From assembly GCF_014873765.1 (NCBI RefSeq), contig NZ_JADBGG010000015.1, positions 40,697 through 104,696 on the forward strand: a DNA stretch of 64,000 nucleotides, given 5' to 3'. The notes under the pieces were generated by a model. It was not told the DNA's origin. It saw nothing but the letters and a program-made list of their open reading frames with translations, and searched no databases. The stretch's first letter is position 1. The number at the start of each line of letters is the position of its first letter. The position numbers and the translations under genes are program-made. Positions 1 to 7,589 of this stretch are shown piece by piece. Origin of the DNA: Desulfomicrobium macestii (GTDB taxonomy: Bacteria > Desulfobacterota > Desulfovibrionia > Desulfovibrionales > Desulfomicrobiaceae).

Positions 1-1
1 C

Positions 2-148
2 CTTGCTTGCATCCCGCACAGCATCGGCCTGACCACTCCCACACTTCCACTGCACGTCACGCAGACAAAACGCCCAGAGTTTGTCGGCAAGGCATACCTA
101 GTCAGCCCTGAAAAAAATTACAATGTGCTGAAATTAATTGAAATTTAA
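2..148 (+). CDS. C-terminal fragment of an unknown protein (left edge)
   Basis: A frame open from the window edge encodes 48 residues and stops with TAA at 146-148. Its composition looks protein-like, with a charged, hydrophobic-patterned tail ending in NVLKLIEI. The start lies outside the window and I do not recognise the family. Base composition is more AT-rich than the genes that follow, so it may belong to a different, possibly acquired, segment. The call rests only on plausible residue composition and the clean stop, so it is tentative. Confidence 0.35.
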   Translation, partial: LACIPHSIGLTTPTLPLHVTQTKRPEFVGKAYLVSPEKNYNVLKLIEI

Positions 149-630
149 TGGGGGAGACGAGCGTCAGATCTTGAATCTTGAATTGCTGGAAGGAAAAGAG
201 GCCAAGCCTCGCTTTGACTCACAAACCTTTCTCTTGTGCCCCTTGTTATAGCTCCGCTCCTTCAACGCTCCGCTTTCCCCCTTGATGACCGACCAGCCAG
301 CAACGACTGGCTTTTCTTCTGCCCGACCGACCTACGCAGCCCATGATGACCTGCCCACTCTCCCATCCTGCTTCAGACCGCGAAACAGAGTTGCCTTTGC
401 GCTACTCCATGTTCTTGTCTGGGTTGCGGGCATGCCTCGCTGAGCTGTTAGCCAACTTCCCGATACAATCAATTTCCCAAATACTTTCAGGCAGTCAGAC
501 CTTTTATTACCAAGCCACCCAATACATGGCACCACTGTTGCTTTGCTGGCAACAAAGAGGCGCGGCCCGAAAAAGACCCTTTCTACGCGAACGCACCTGG
601 CAACGCCAACAACCATGAAGTGGAGTATCC
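149..630. other. 482-bp intergenic stretch, no convincing gene
   Basis: Short open frames on both strands here have no recognisable motif, no good ribosome binding site and unlikely composition. The only structured element seen is a small hairpin near 295-312 followed by a T-rich run. The stretch separates the partial gene at the left edge from the CGGC-domain gene and probably holds the promoter of the latter, but I could not pick a clear -35/-10 pair. Confidence 0.5.
295..318 (+). terminator. Possible weak intrinsic terminator
   Basis: The 6-bp arms AGCCAG (295-300) and CTGGCT (307-312) enclose a CAACGA loop and are followed by TTTCTTC. The stem is short and the T-run is interrupted, so this is only a candidate terminator for the gene ending at 148. 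Confidence 0.35.
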
Positions 631-1008
631 ATGTCCAAAATAGGCATCATCCGTTGCGAAAAAAATGAAACCAAATGTCCTCTGACCTCCTGTTTCAAGG
701 CGCTCTCCTCCGCTGCGGAAGGCTTTGCGGGCTGCGAGGAGCCGGAAATTGCGGGCGTTTTCACCTGTCGATGTCCGGGAGAAAACGTGGCAGACATGGC
801 CAGGATACTCAAAAGCAAGGGCGCTGAACGCGTCCACTTCTGCACCTGCCTGTTCTCGCGCAAGGAGAAGGATGGCTGGGCGCTGGGAGACGGCTTTTGC
901 GAGGATGTGGACCGGCTCGTCCGCCAGGCCGCCGATGCGGCTGGAATCCCCTGCGTCAAGGGCACTGCGCACCTGCCGCATGGATATGTTCCGGAAGTGA
1001 TCGAATAA
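631..1008 (+). CDS. CGGC domain-containing metal-binding protein
   Basis: The product is 125 residues and very cysteine-rich: Cys at about 9, 16, 21, 35, 46, 48, 71, 73, 90 and 108. The order C9 ... C16xxxxC21 ... TCRCPG (45-50) ... CTC (71-73) matches the CGGC domain family, a putative metal or Fe-S binding fold found mostly in anaerobes. It is cytosolic, with no signal peptide. GGAG at 622-625 sits 5 nt before the ATG. The gene is followed after 17 nt by a NifU-like scaffold gene, which suggests one Fe-S or metal-handling transcript. The exact biochemical role of CGGC proteins is not known to me, so the function is inferred from family and context. Confidence 0.8.
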   Translation: MSKIGIIRCEKNETKCPLTSCFKALSSAAEGFAGCEEPEIAGVFTCRCPGENVADMARILKSKGAERVHFCTCLFSRKEKDGWALGDGFCEDVDRLVRQAADAAGIPCVKGTAHLPHGYVPEVIE

Positions 1009-1025
1009 ACACAGAAGGGGTTTTC

Positions 1026-1466
1026 ATGGGCGACGATCTGGACCGCATCATTGAGGCCATGCAAAACACGATAAACGAAGACACGCGCGCGGCCTGGGGC
1101 GAGGAAGCCTACGAGCGCTGGGTCAACCCGCCCAACATGGGACCCATGCCCGACGCCGACGGCACGGCGGAACTCAAGGGGACCTGCGGGGACAGCATGG
1201 CCATCTCGCTCAAATTCGACGGGGACCGGGTCTGCGCGGCATCCTTTGAAACGGACGGCTGCGGCCCAAGCGTGGTCTGCGGCTCCCTAGCGGCGGAGAT
1301 GGCCGTGGGCAAGACGGCCGAAGAGCTTTTCGACATCACGGGCGAAATGGTCCTGGCCCGGGCCGGACAGATCCCGGAAGACCATCATCACTGCGCTTTT
1401 CTGGCCGTCTCCACGCTGCACGAGGCGTTGAACAGATACATGCGTCTGGCCCTTGAGAAACAGTGA
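1026..1466 (+). CDS. NifU/IscU-like iron-sulfur cluster scaffold protein
   Basis: The 146-residue protein has the IscU-type layout. C54 lies in GTCGDSM, C79 in DGCGPSVVCGS (with C85), and C123 in HHHCAFLAVSTLHEAL. These align with the three cluster-ligating cysteines of IscU/NifU N-terminal domains. The start at 1026 is chosen because AGAAGGGG precedes it and because frame upstream of this ATG overlaps the CGGC gene. Proteins of this kind lie next to CGGC and DUF5320-like genes in sulfate reducers and are thought to carry Fe-S clusters for Mrp/NBP35-type or oxidoreductase targets. No IscS-type desulfurase is in the window, so the sulfur donor is not shown. Confidence 0.85.
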   Translation: MGDDLDRIIEAMQNTINEDTRAAWGEEAYERWVNPPNMGPMPDADGTAELKGTCGDSMAISLKFDGDRVCAASFETDGCGPSVVCGSLAAEMAVGKTAEELFDITGEMVLARAGQIPEDHHHCAFLAVSTLHEALNRYMRLALEKQ

Positions 1467-1515
1467 CGGAAAATTTTCATACAACTGCTCCCGCGAAAGG
1501 CGGGAAGGAGGTATT

Positions 1516-1818
1516 ATGCCAGCTGGTAACGGAACAGGACCCATGGGCATGGGCTCCATGACAGGACGCGGCGCCGGATATTGCTCCGGTTCCGGGACGC
1601 CGGGTTACGCGAACGGCGGAGGATTCGGCGGCGGTGGATTCGGGTTTGGCGGCGGCAGGGGCCGCGGACGTCGCTTTTTCGCGGCAGGGCCGCAGGGACG
1701 CTTCGCACGGCAGGAAGCCTTTGATCCGGCCACCGAACAACAGGCGCTGAAAGATCAGGTCAAAGCCCTGCAGGCGCAACTGGAAGCCATTCAGCAACGT
1801 CTGGCGGAAATGAAATAG
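1516..1818 (+). CDS. Gly-rich DUF5320-like small protein with C-terminal coiled coil
   Basis: The 100-residue product opens with MPAGNGTGPMGMGSMTGRG, continues through a Gly/Phe/Arg-rich stretch (about 25-57) and ends in a predicted coiled coil (about 70-100, QALKDQVKALQAQLEAIQ). The GTGPxGxGxxTGRGxGxC pattern is typical of DUF5320 proteins, which accompany the NifX/MinD/Mrp-like ATPase cluster in anaerobes. AAGGAGG at 1505-1511 fixes the start at 1516. It probably oligomerises through the C-terminal helix. Its role is unknown. Position after the scaffold gene and before a terminator makes it the last gene of the trio. Confidence 0.8.
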   Translation: MPAGNGTGPMGMGSMTGRGAGYCSGSGTPGYANGGGFGGGGFGFGGGRGRGRRFFAAGPQGRFARQEAFDPATEQQALKDQVKALQAQLEAIQQRLAEMK

Positions 1819-1835
1819 CCGGATAATCGGCACAC

Positions 1836-1880
1836 AAAAATGAATGGCCGCTCCCTTCGGGGTCGCGGCCATTCATTTTT
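1836..1880. terminator. Strong bidirectional intrinsic terminator
   Basis: A perfect 16-bp stem (1836-1851 with 1865-1880) carries A-tract and T-tract ends and a 13-nt loop rich in C and G. It sits between convergent genes ending at 1818 (+) and 1903 (-), so it can stop transcription from both sides. Confidence 0.9.
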
Positions 1881-1902
1881 GATCACTGGTCCCAAGCGGC
1901 CG

Positions 1903-3102
1903 TCACTGCTTCACGGCCCACACCGCATGCACGGGGTCGGAATGCTGGATCATGGGATAATAGCGATCCCGGGCGTCCATGGGCCGGGGCCAGCCACGAT
2001 CCGAGAGGGTCGACACGTCCTTGAATCCGCCACCGAGACGAAAATACTCCGAGACCAGGGAGACGCGCTCGAACTCATGCAGCTCGGTCCAGATGCGCAC
2101 GGCCTGGTCCGGAAACCAGCGATGCGAAAAGACCACGACGCACAGCCCGCCCGGCTCCAGCACCCTGGCGATCTCGGCGAAAACCTCCAGGGGCCTCGTC
2201 AGGTATTCCACGGACAGGCTGCAGATCACGGCGTCAAAAGCGCCATCCGCGAACGGGAGCACCGAGTCGGCATTGAGGTCATGAACCACGTGGGACGACA
2301 GGGCCGGATTTTCGTTCATCTCCTCCCCGTTCATGCCCAGGCCAGTGGCCGTGACACCGCCGGGCAGGTGCGTCTGCCATCCGGCCATGAGATCAAGAAT
2401 CCCCTCCCGGCCGGGCAAAAGACGCGAGTACACCTTGGCAATGTTCTCGCGCGCCTGACTGTCCACGTGCGCGACCTTGCGCGGCGTGGCGTAAAATTCC
2501 TCGTCGCCAGTACCGAGCGGCTTTTCCAGGGGCGCACCGAGGCCGAAATCCGTCCCCCTGTCCGTCCTGCGCTTGAGTCCCGGCCCGTCGGTCAGGGCGC
2601 AAAGCCAGTCCTTGCACTGCCCGCCAAACTCCGCCTGCTTGGGCCACACCGCAAGAGGCGTGATCTCAAGCCGCGCCTCCACATCGGCCAGAGGATGATT
2701 GAGATCGACGGTCAGCGTGTCCGCGCCGGTGTTGATGACACGAAAGGGCTGGATGTTCTGCGGGTAGATGCCGGGCAGTCCGCGCAGCACGCCCTGAGGG
2801 TAAAAGCGACCCTGCAGCGGCTCGATGGCGGTATCGCCGACGGGGGCCTTGAACGCCTTGCGGGGCACGGTCATGACCTTCCTCATGTCCCGCACCGGCA
2901 CATGCACGCCGGGCTGAAGATCGACAAGACGTGATTCCCCCACCGTCATTCCCAGAATTTCCTTCTCGAGCCCTGCGGGAAAAACATCCCGCCACAGGTT
3001 CACGTTCTGGGCGTAAAAACTGTCCTCATGGACAACTCCATGCTCCTCCCAGTGCAGACGGAACTGGATGTTGGCCAGGGTATCGGTCGAAATGGCGGTC
3101 AT
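1903..3102 (-). CDS. FKBP/SlyD-like domain fused to SAM-dependent methyltransferase
   Basis: The product is 399 residues. Residues about 10-155 resemble an FKBP-type peptidyl-prolyl isomerase of the SlyD group, with PAGLEKEILGMTVGE (42-56) and the signature DLNHPLA (133-139). Residues about 200-399 form a class I methyltransferase: ILDLMAGWQTHLP (235-247) as the SAM motif, DLNADSVLPFADGAFDAV (275-292) as motif post-I/II, and a RVLEPGGLCVVVF strand (313-325). The start at 3102 is preceded by GGAGG with 7 nt spacing; a longer frame upstream lacks a ribosome site. It is monocistronic and convergent with the Fe-S trio. The methyl acceptor is unknown; the fused folding domain suggests a protein substrate, which is inference only. 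Confidence 0.8.
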   Translation of the reverse strand: MTAISTDTLANIQFRLHWEEHGVVHEDSFYAQNVNLWRDVFPAGLEKEILGMTVGESRLVDLQPGVHVPVRDMRKVMTVPRKAFKAPVGDTAIEPLQGRFYPQGVLRGLPGIYPQNIQPFRVINTGADTLTVDLNHPLADVEARLEITPLAVWPKQAEFGGQCKDWLCALTDGPGLKRRTDRGTDFGLGAPLEKPLGTGDEEFYATPRKVAHVDSQARENIAKVYSRLLPGREGILDLMAGWQTHLPGGVTATGLGMNGEEMNENPALSSHVVHDLNADSVLPFADGAFDAVICSLSVEYLTRPLEVFAEIARVLEPGGLCVVVFSHRWFPDQAVRIWTELHEFERVSLVSEYFRLGGGFKDVSTLSDRGWPRPMDARDRYYPMIQHSDPVHAVWAVKQ

Positions 3103-3212
3103 GGCTGCCTCCGGTTGTATTCGCAAATAAATGACAAAATTTATCAATAAGAAACCTGGCCCGGCAGTCAAGCGGAGTTGCCAATATGAACGCCAGGCGT
3201 TATCAGTGACTC

Positions 3213-3494
3213 ATGATCGTCTCATTTGCCTGCAAGGAAACCGATAAACTCTTCCGCGAGCGAACATCGCGAAAAATCCCACCGGACATTCACCGGGTCT
3301 CCTTGCGCAAACTGCTGCAACTGCATGCGGCGGTCGACCTGAACTTTCTCCGCGTGCCCCCGGGCAATCGGCTCGAAAGCCTGTCGGGGGACCGGGCCGG
3401 ACAACACAGCATACGCATCAACGATCAATGGCGCATCTGTTTCACATGGCGTGACGGCAATGTGCACGATGTGGAAATCGTGGATTATCATTAA
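3213..3494 (+). CDS. higB: HigB-type toxin (RelE/ParE family)
   Basis: The 93-residue protein has the HigB layout: N-terminal MIVSFACKETDKLF, a basic helix LRKLLQLHAA, GNRLESLSGDRAGQHSIRIND (51-71) and the C-terminal QWRICFTW...VEIVDYH. Toxins of this family are ribosome-dependent mRNA interferases of the RelE superfamily. The stop TAA overlaps by one base an upstream ATG of the antitoxin frame, giving the toxin-first order typical of higBA. A decayed copy of the same pair lies at 6.9-7.3 kb on the other strand. Confidence 0.9.
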   Translation: MIVSFACKETDKLFRERTSRKIPPDIHRVSLRKLLQLHAAVDLNFLRVPPGNRLESLSGDRAGQHSIRINDQWRICFTWRDGNVHDVEIVDYH

Positions 3495-3508
3495 TGGAGC
3501 AAAGCACC

Positions 3509-3811
3509 ATGAAAAACCTGATTCCTGGCCCCATTCATCCCGGGGAAATCCTGCTGGAGGATTTCATGAAACCCATGGCCATCACCCAATATGCCCTGGC
3601 CAAGGCCATCAGCGTTCCTCCTCGCCGCATCAATGAGATCGTGCACGGGAAAAGAGCCATCAGCGCGGACACGGCTCTCCGGCTCGGTCGCTATTTTGGA
3701 GTTGATCCGCAGTCGTGGATGAACCTGCAATCACACTATGAGCTTGAAGTCGCGGCGCAAAATCTTGGAGAAAAACTGGAACGCGAAGTCAACCCGCGAA
3801 GCGCCGCCTGA
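3509..3811 (+). CDS. higA: HigA-type antitoxin (XRE helix-turn-helix)
   Basis: The product is 100 residues from ATG 3509. It begins IPGPIHPGEILLEDFMKPM, carries a helix-turn-helix (about 25-70, QYALAKAISVPPRRINEIVHG) and ends with ALRLGRYFGVDPQSWMNLQSHYELE, the C-terminal signature of HigA. It should neutralise HigB and repress the pair. GGAG at 3496-3499 stands 9 nt before ATG 3509, which is why I prefer this start; ATG 3494, overlapping the toxin stop, would add five residues. Confidence 0.9.
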   Translation: MKNLIPGPIHPGEILLEDFMKPMAITQYALAKAISVPPRRINEIVHGKRAISADTALRLGRYFGVDPQSWMNLQSHYELEVAAQNLGEKLEREVNPRSAA

Positions 3812-3825
3812 ACGCGACATGCCTG

Positions 3826-3862
3826 AAAAAAATGAGGGCGCCCCGAACGGAGCGCCCTTTTT
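3826..3862. terminator. Bidirectional intrinsic terminator after higBA
   Basis: GGGCGC (3836-3841) pairs with GCGCCC (3852-3857), and the inner CCG/CGG extend the stem. T5 follows on the plus strand; on the minus strand a T-rich run follows. It separates higA from the convergent ferredoxin gene. Confidence 0.85.
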
Positions 3863-3882
3863 CACTTCTTTCCCAATGCCAT

Positions 3883-4077
3883 CTATTCAATGATCTCGAT
3901 GCAGTCGTCCGGACAGTAGGACACGACCTTGCGGGCCAGGTCCTCTTCGCAGGGGTTTTGCAGAATCACGGCCACGTGGGCGTCCTCGTCGTAGGCGAAA
4001 ATCTCCGGCGCCAGCTCCACGCAGGCCAGGCATCCGGAACAGCAGGGCCCGTTCAGGGCCACTTCGACCATGTTCAT
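3883..4077 (-). CDS. Single-cluster [4Fe-4S]-type ferredoxin
   Basis: The 64-residue acidic protein has CCSGCLAC (12-19) and a distal CPDDC (54-58), the ligand pattern of a small one-cluster ferredoxin of the Fer4_13/Fer4_15 kind. Its ATG overlaps the TGA of the upstream aminotransferase gene in an ATGA, so the two are translationally coupled. It is a cytosolic electron carrier. Whether it serves a reaction tied to the aminotransferase (for example 2-oxoacid metabolism) is inference from the coupling. Confidence 0.88.
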   Translation of the reverse strand: MNMVEVALNGPCCSGCLACVELAPEIFAYDEDAHVAVILQNPCEEDLARKVVSYCPDDCIEIIE

Positions 4078-5228
4078 TTCAGGCCTCCCAGATATGTTTC
4101 AAGACGGCGCATGCCCTCTTCGATGTTCTCGATGGAGTTGGCGTAGGAAAAGCGGATGTAGCCCTCGCCGCCGGGTCCGAAGTCCACGCCCGGGGCCACG
4201 CCCACACCGGCCCTCTCCAGCAGGTCGAAGGTGAACTGCATGGAATCGTTCGTGAATTTTTTGGCGTTGGCGAACACGTAAAACGCGCCCGTGGGCTCGA
4301 CCCGAATGCCGAAGCCAAGTTCGCGCAGTCTGGCGATCATGTACGTGCGGCGCTGGTCGTAGATGGCCTTCATGCGTTCCACGTCCGGGCCGGCCTGGGT
4401 CAGGGCGGCCACGCCCGCCCACTGGGCGATGGAACTGGTGCACAGGAAGAAGTTCTGCTGCATGGTCTGCAGGCGCTTCATGTAGCCCTTGGGGGCGATG
4501 ACGTACCCGAGCCTCCAGCCGGTCATGGCGTAGAGCTTGGAAAAGCCGTTGAACACGAAGCAGTTGTCCGTGAATTCAAGGGCGGTGTGCTCCTGGCCCT
4601 CATAGACAAGCCCGTGGTAAATCTCGTCGGAAAAAAGCGGCACGCCGAGCTCGGCCAGGCCGCAATACACCTCGGGGCTGACCAGGGTCCCGGTCGGGTT
4701 GGACGGGGAGTTGACCAGGATGCCGCGCACGTCGTCGTTCATGCGGGCCTTGACCTGATCGACGCGGAACTGGAACCCGTCCTCCTCGCGCACGGGCACG
4801 AAATCGGCCACCGCGCCAGTGAAGCGGATGAAATTGGGATAGCAGGCATAGCTCGGGTCCGAGAGCAGGACCCGGTCGCCGGGCTGCAGCAGGAGTGAAA
4901 AGGCCAGCAGCATGGACGGCGAGGTGCCCGAGGTGACAAGCACCTGGTCGGGATGGACCTCGACGCCGTATTTGGCATGGTAGTTGGCGCAGATGGCCTC
5001 GCGCAGCTCGATGATGCCCAGGGAATGGGTATATTGGCAGCGGCCGTCGCGGATGGCCTTGCAGGCGGCGTCCTTGACGCACTCGGGCGTGTCGAAGTCG
5101 GGTTCGCCGATCTGCAGGTGCACGATGTCCCGGCCCTCTTTCTCCAGCGCGCAGGCCCGTTCCAGCACATCCATGACCTTGAAGGAGCTCAGGTCCTGAC
5201 AGCATGGGTTGATGCGGCATTCGTTCAT
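4074..5228 (-). CDS. Class I/II PLP-dependent aminotransferase
   Basis: The protein is 384 residues, the usual size for fold-type I aminotransferases. Motifs seen: IGEPDFDTPECV near the N-terminus, the cofactor-contacting SPSNPTGT, FSDEIYHGLVYEG, the PLP-lysine motif NGFSKLYAMTGWRLGY, and a C-terminal GEGYIRFSYANS that supplies the substrate-carboxylate arginine. It belongs to the aspartate/aromatic aminotransferase branch. The start at 5228 follows GGGGGGAAACTT; an earlier in-frame ATG has no good ribosome site. It is coupled to a downstream ferredoxin gene. The amino acid substrate cannot be told from sequence alone. Confidence 0.9.
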   Translation of the reverse strand: MNECRINPCCQDLSSFKVMDVLERACALEKEGRDIVHLQIGEPDFDTPECVKDAACKAIRDGRCQYTHSLGIIELREAICANYHAKYGVEVHPDQVLVTSGTSPSMLLAFSLLLQPGDRVLLSDPSYACYPNFIRFTGAVADFVPVREEDGFQFRVDQVKARMNDDVRGILVNSPSNPTGTLVSPEVYCGLAELGVPLFSDEIYHGLVYEGQEHTALEFTDNCFVFNGFSKLYAMTGWRLGYVIAPKGYMKRLQTMQQNFFLCTSSIAQWAGVAALTQAGPDVERMKAIYDQRRTYMIARLRELGFGIRVEPTGAFYVFANAKKFTNDSMQFTFDLLERAGVGVAPGVDFGPGGEGYIRFSYANSIENIEEGMRRLETYLGGLK

Positions 5229-5509
5229 AAGTTTCCCCCCTCGCGATTCGTGATACGGGCGGCTTATACTCCTTCGCGGCAAAGCTCAAATCCTTCGGAA
5301 ACGCGGATCATGGACAACGAATCCAGGTCACAGAAACAAATCCAATCAAGTTTGTTGTTTAATAATGCCGCTCAATAATTCGAGATTCAAGAAAACAGGC
5401 GAAGAACTTCTCAAACCGAAAATTTCCCTTGCCGGTTAAAGCACAAACTGGATATATATTTTTCCAGTTTAGCATCGATCCAGTCATAAAAAATACCGGA
5501 AACAGAACA

Positions 5510-6820
5510 ATGATTGAAACTATTAAAGAAATAATCCTGGATTTTCAGCAGAGTAAACTTAAAACAGGCATTCCAAGACGCACAGCGATCAGGCCGGTAC
5601 TAGGCAAAGCAACCGTGTGCATCGGAGTCAGGCGTTGTGGCAAGTCCACCTATATGCTGCAACTCATGCAGAAGTTGCTCGATTCCGGAATCAGGAGTGA
5701 AAACATCCTCTGTCTGAACTTTTTCGACGATCGTCTGCACGCCCTGCGGCACGACAGCCTCGGCGTCATTCTCGAAGCCTATTTCTCCATCTATCCGGAA
5801 AAGAAAAACAAGGAGAAAATCTACTTTTTTTTCGATGAGATACAAGTCATCCCGGGATGGGAACCGTTTGTTGACCGCCTGCTGCGCACGGAAGAATGCG
5901 AGGTGTACATCACCGGATCTTCCGCCCAGATGCTCTCCAAGGAAATCGCCACCCAGATGCGCGGCCGCGCCCTCTCCTGGGAAATGTTCCCGTTCTCGTT
6001 CAAAGAGTTCCTCGATTTCAAGGGCATCGACAGTGACGAAGCCCTTTCCACCAAGAAGCGCCTGATGGTCCAGAAAGCCTTCGAGGAATACCGTGAGACA
6101 GGGGGATTTCCGGAAGTGGCCGGACTGGAACGCATGCTCCGAATCAAGACTCATCAGGAATATTGGAGCGCCATGCTTTTTCGCGACCTGATCGAGCGCC
6201 ACGGCATCGCACATCCCAAGGCTTTGACGGACCTGGCCCATTGGCTGGTGGACAACACTGCGTCACTTTACTCCATCAACAGTCTGACGGGTTACCTCAA
6301 AACGCTGGGGCACAAGGCGCCCAAATCCGCAGTATCTGATTATCTGACATGGTTCGAAGACGCCTATATCCTCTTTACGGTGCGCATCTTCGATGCCTCA
6401 CTGGCCCGCTCAAACACCAACCCAAAAAAAATCTACTGCATTGACCATGCGTTGGTGACCTCGGTCAGTTCAGGCATTCTGGTCAATTCGGGGCATCTTC
6501 TGGAAAATTTGGTCTTCACCGCACTGAGAAGGATTTCTCCAGACATCTTCTACTATAAGACCAAAACGGGTAAGGAACTGGATTTCATCGCAAAGCTCAG
6601 GGACGGCTCCCGCATGCTGATCCAGGTCTGTGAATCCATGGCCGATCCGCAGACCAAAAAAAGGGAGGTCACAGCCCTCGCCGAAGCCATGGCCGAATTG
6701 AAACTGTCGACGGGAACGATCGTCACTCGAGGAGAAAGCGAAAAGATTTCCCTTGGAGGCGGCACGATAGAAGTGGTGCCGGCATGGCGATTTATGCTCA
6801 GTTTTACGGAAAACTTCTAA
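5510..6820 (+). CDS. AAA-family ATP-binding protein with DUF4143 C-terminal domain
   Basis: The 436-residue protein has Walker A GVRRCGKST (39-47), Walker B KIYFFFDEIQ (103-112), a TGSS sensor (135-138) followed by the R-rich LSKEIATQMRGRA, and a C-terminal DUF4143-type region ending in TGKELDFIAKL...IQVCE, a nuclease-like fold pattern. These ATPases are common, patchily distributed and often accessory; their role is unsettled. The start at 5510 follows GGAAACAG. The gene is less GC-rich than the neighbouring housekeeping genes and lies between an intact and a decayed HigBA pair, which suggests acquired DNA. Confidence 0.85.
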   Translation: MIETIKEIILDFQQSKLKTGIPRRTAIRPVLGKATVCIGVRRCGKSTYMLQLMQKLLDSGIRSENILCLNFFDDRLHALRHDSLGVILEAYFSIYPEKKNKEKIYFFFDEIQVIPGWEPFVDRLLRTEECEVYITGSSAQMLSKEIATQMRGRALSWEMFPFSFKEFLDFKGIDSDEALSTKKRLMVQKAFEEYRETGGFPEVAGLERMLRIKTHQEYWSAMLFRDLIERHGIAHPKALTDLAHWLVDNTASLYSINSLTGYLKTLGHKAPKSAVSDYLTWFEDAYILFTVRIFDASLARSNTNPKKIYCIDHALVTSVSSGILVNSGHLLENLVFTALRRISPDIFYYKTKTGKELDFIAKLRDGSRMLIQVCESMADPQTKKREVTALAEAMAELKLSTGTIVTRGESEKISLGGGTIEVVPAWRFMLSFTENF

Positions 6821-6891
6821 CCAACGTCCCATTGTCATGGAGTTCTTTGAAAAAGCTGGGGAAGCTTGAGCAAATCCCAAAAAAATTCCCG

Positions 6892-7017
6892 TCAGGCGAC
6901 ACGCAGCGGCTTGATGTTGCGTATGTCATCCGCAAGTGCCAGCTTCGCCTGATGAAGATCGACAGCCCGCTGCAGGTTCAACCAGAAATCAGCCGAGCTG
7001 TCATTGGGAATGCTCAT
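6892..7017 (-). pseudogene. higA: Truncated higA remnant (C-terminal third only)
   Basis: A 41-codon frame reads MSIPNDSSADFWLNLQR and then AVDLHQ...IRNIKPL. This corresponds to the extreme C-terminus of HigA antitoxins (FWLNLQxxYDL ... I.PL). The whole helix-turn-helix is missing. It lies 13 nt after the decayed higB, in the correct toxin-antitoxin order. It is either a deletion relic or a minimal peptide; without the DNA-binding part it cannot act as a normal HigA repressor. Confidence 0.7.
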
Positions 7018-7030
7018 GTGTCACACCTCC

Positions 7031-7312
7031 TTAGTTATAGTCGCAGATTTCGACATCAAAGGCGTCACCATCGGCAAACCGGAAGCAGATGCGCCACTGA
7101 TCGTTGACCGAGATCGAATGTTGCCCGCTTCGATCACCTTCAAGCAGATGCAACCGGTTTCCGGAAGAAACGCACAGGTCTTCGATCTGACATGCGGCAT
7201 CGATGGCGGAAAGCTTGCGCAATGCGCTCCTGGCGATGTCGGAAGGCAGCCGTCCCGCCTATCCGGTCACCCGGAACTGCTCGGTCTGCTTGTCCGCGAA
7301 CGACTTGATCGT
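7031..7312 (-). pseudogene. higB: Decayed higB toxin gene (lost start, in-frame TAG)
   Basis: Reading the minus strand from 7312 gives a 93-codon frame of exactly the same length as the intact higB at 3213-3494, about half identical by hand alignment with no gaps. The first codon is ACG where ATG is expected, and codon 18 (7261-7259) is TAG. The C-terminal half is perfect in form: GNRLHLLEGDRSGQHSISVN, then DQWRICF and FDVEICDYN. Two inactivating point changes plus a truncated higA partner argue for a dead locus. A shorter product from a TTG at 7222 is possible but would lack the N-terminal third. Confidence 0.8.
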
Positions 7313-7589
7313 GCGGAACCATGCAATGCGTAACGTGACAAAAATCAACATGAGCACCAAACCAAGGTGCAAAATGATCCCAAGGCGCGCCTTGCGTCCC
7401 GTCGCCTATCATATTATGGCTTCGCCACCTCGCACCCGGCCGCTGGGCGCTTGAGCAAATCACAACCATTCCATTTACATTTCCCGACAACGTTCGCGCA
7501 CGCATGCAAAACGACGAGTTCCGCTTGTCAGCGCCGCTGCCGGCGCGGTGTGTCAAGAGCGGCAACGGGAATGAAATGAAGGAGATATC

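Noticed and set aside
343..618. 91-codon frame before the CGGC gene
   Set aside because: Composition not protein-like, no ribosome site, and competing frames on the other strand.
7259..7261. TAG in higB read as a recoded codon (for example pyrrolysine)
   Set aside because: The start codon is also lost and the antitoxin is truncated, so simple decay explains the frame better; no recoding element is seen.
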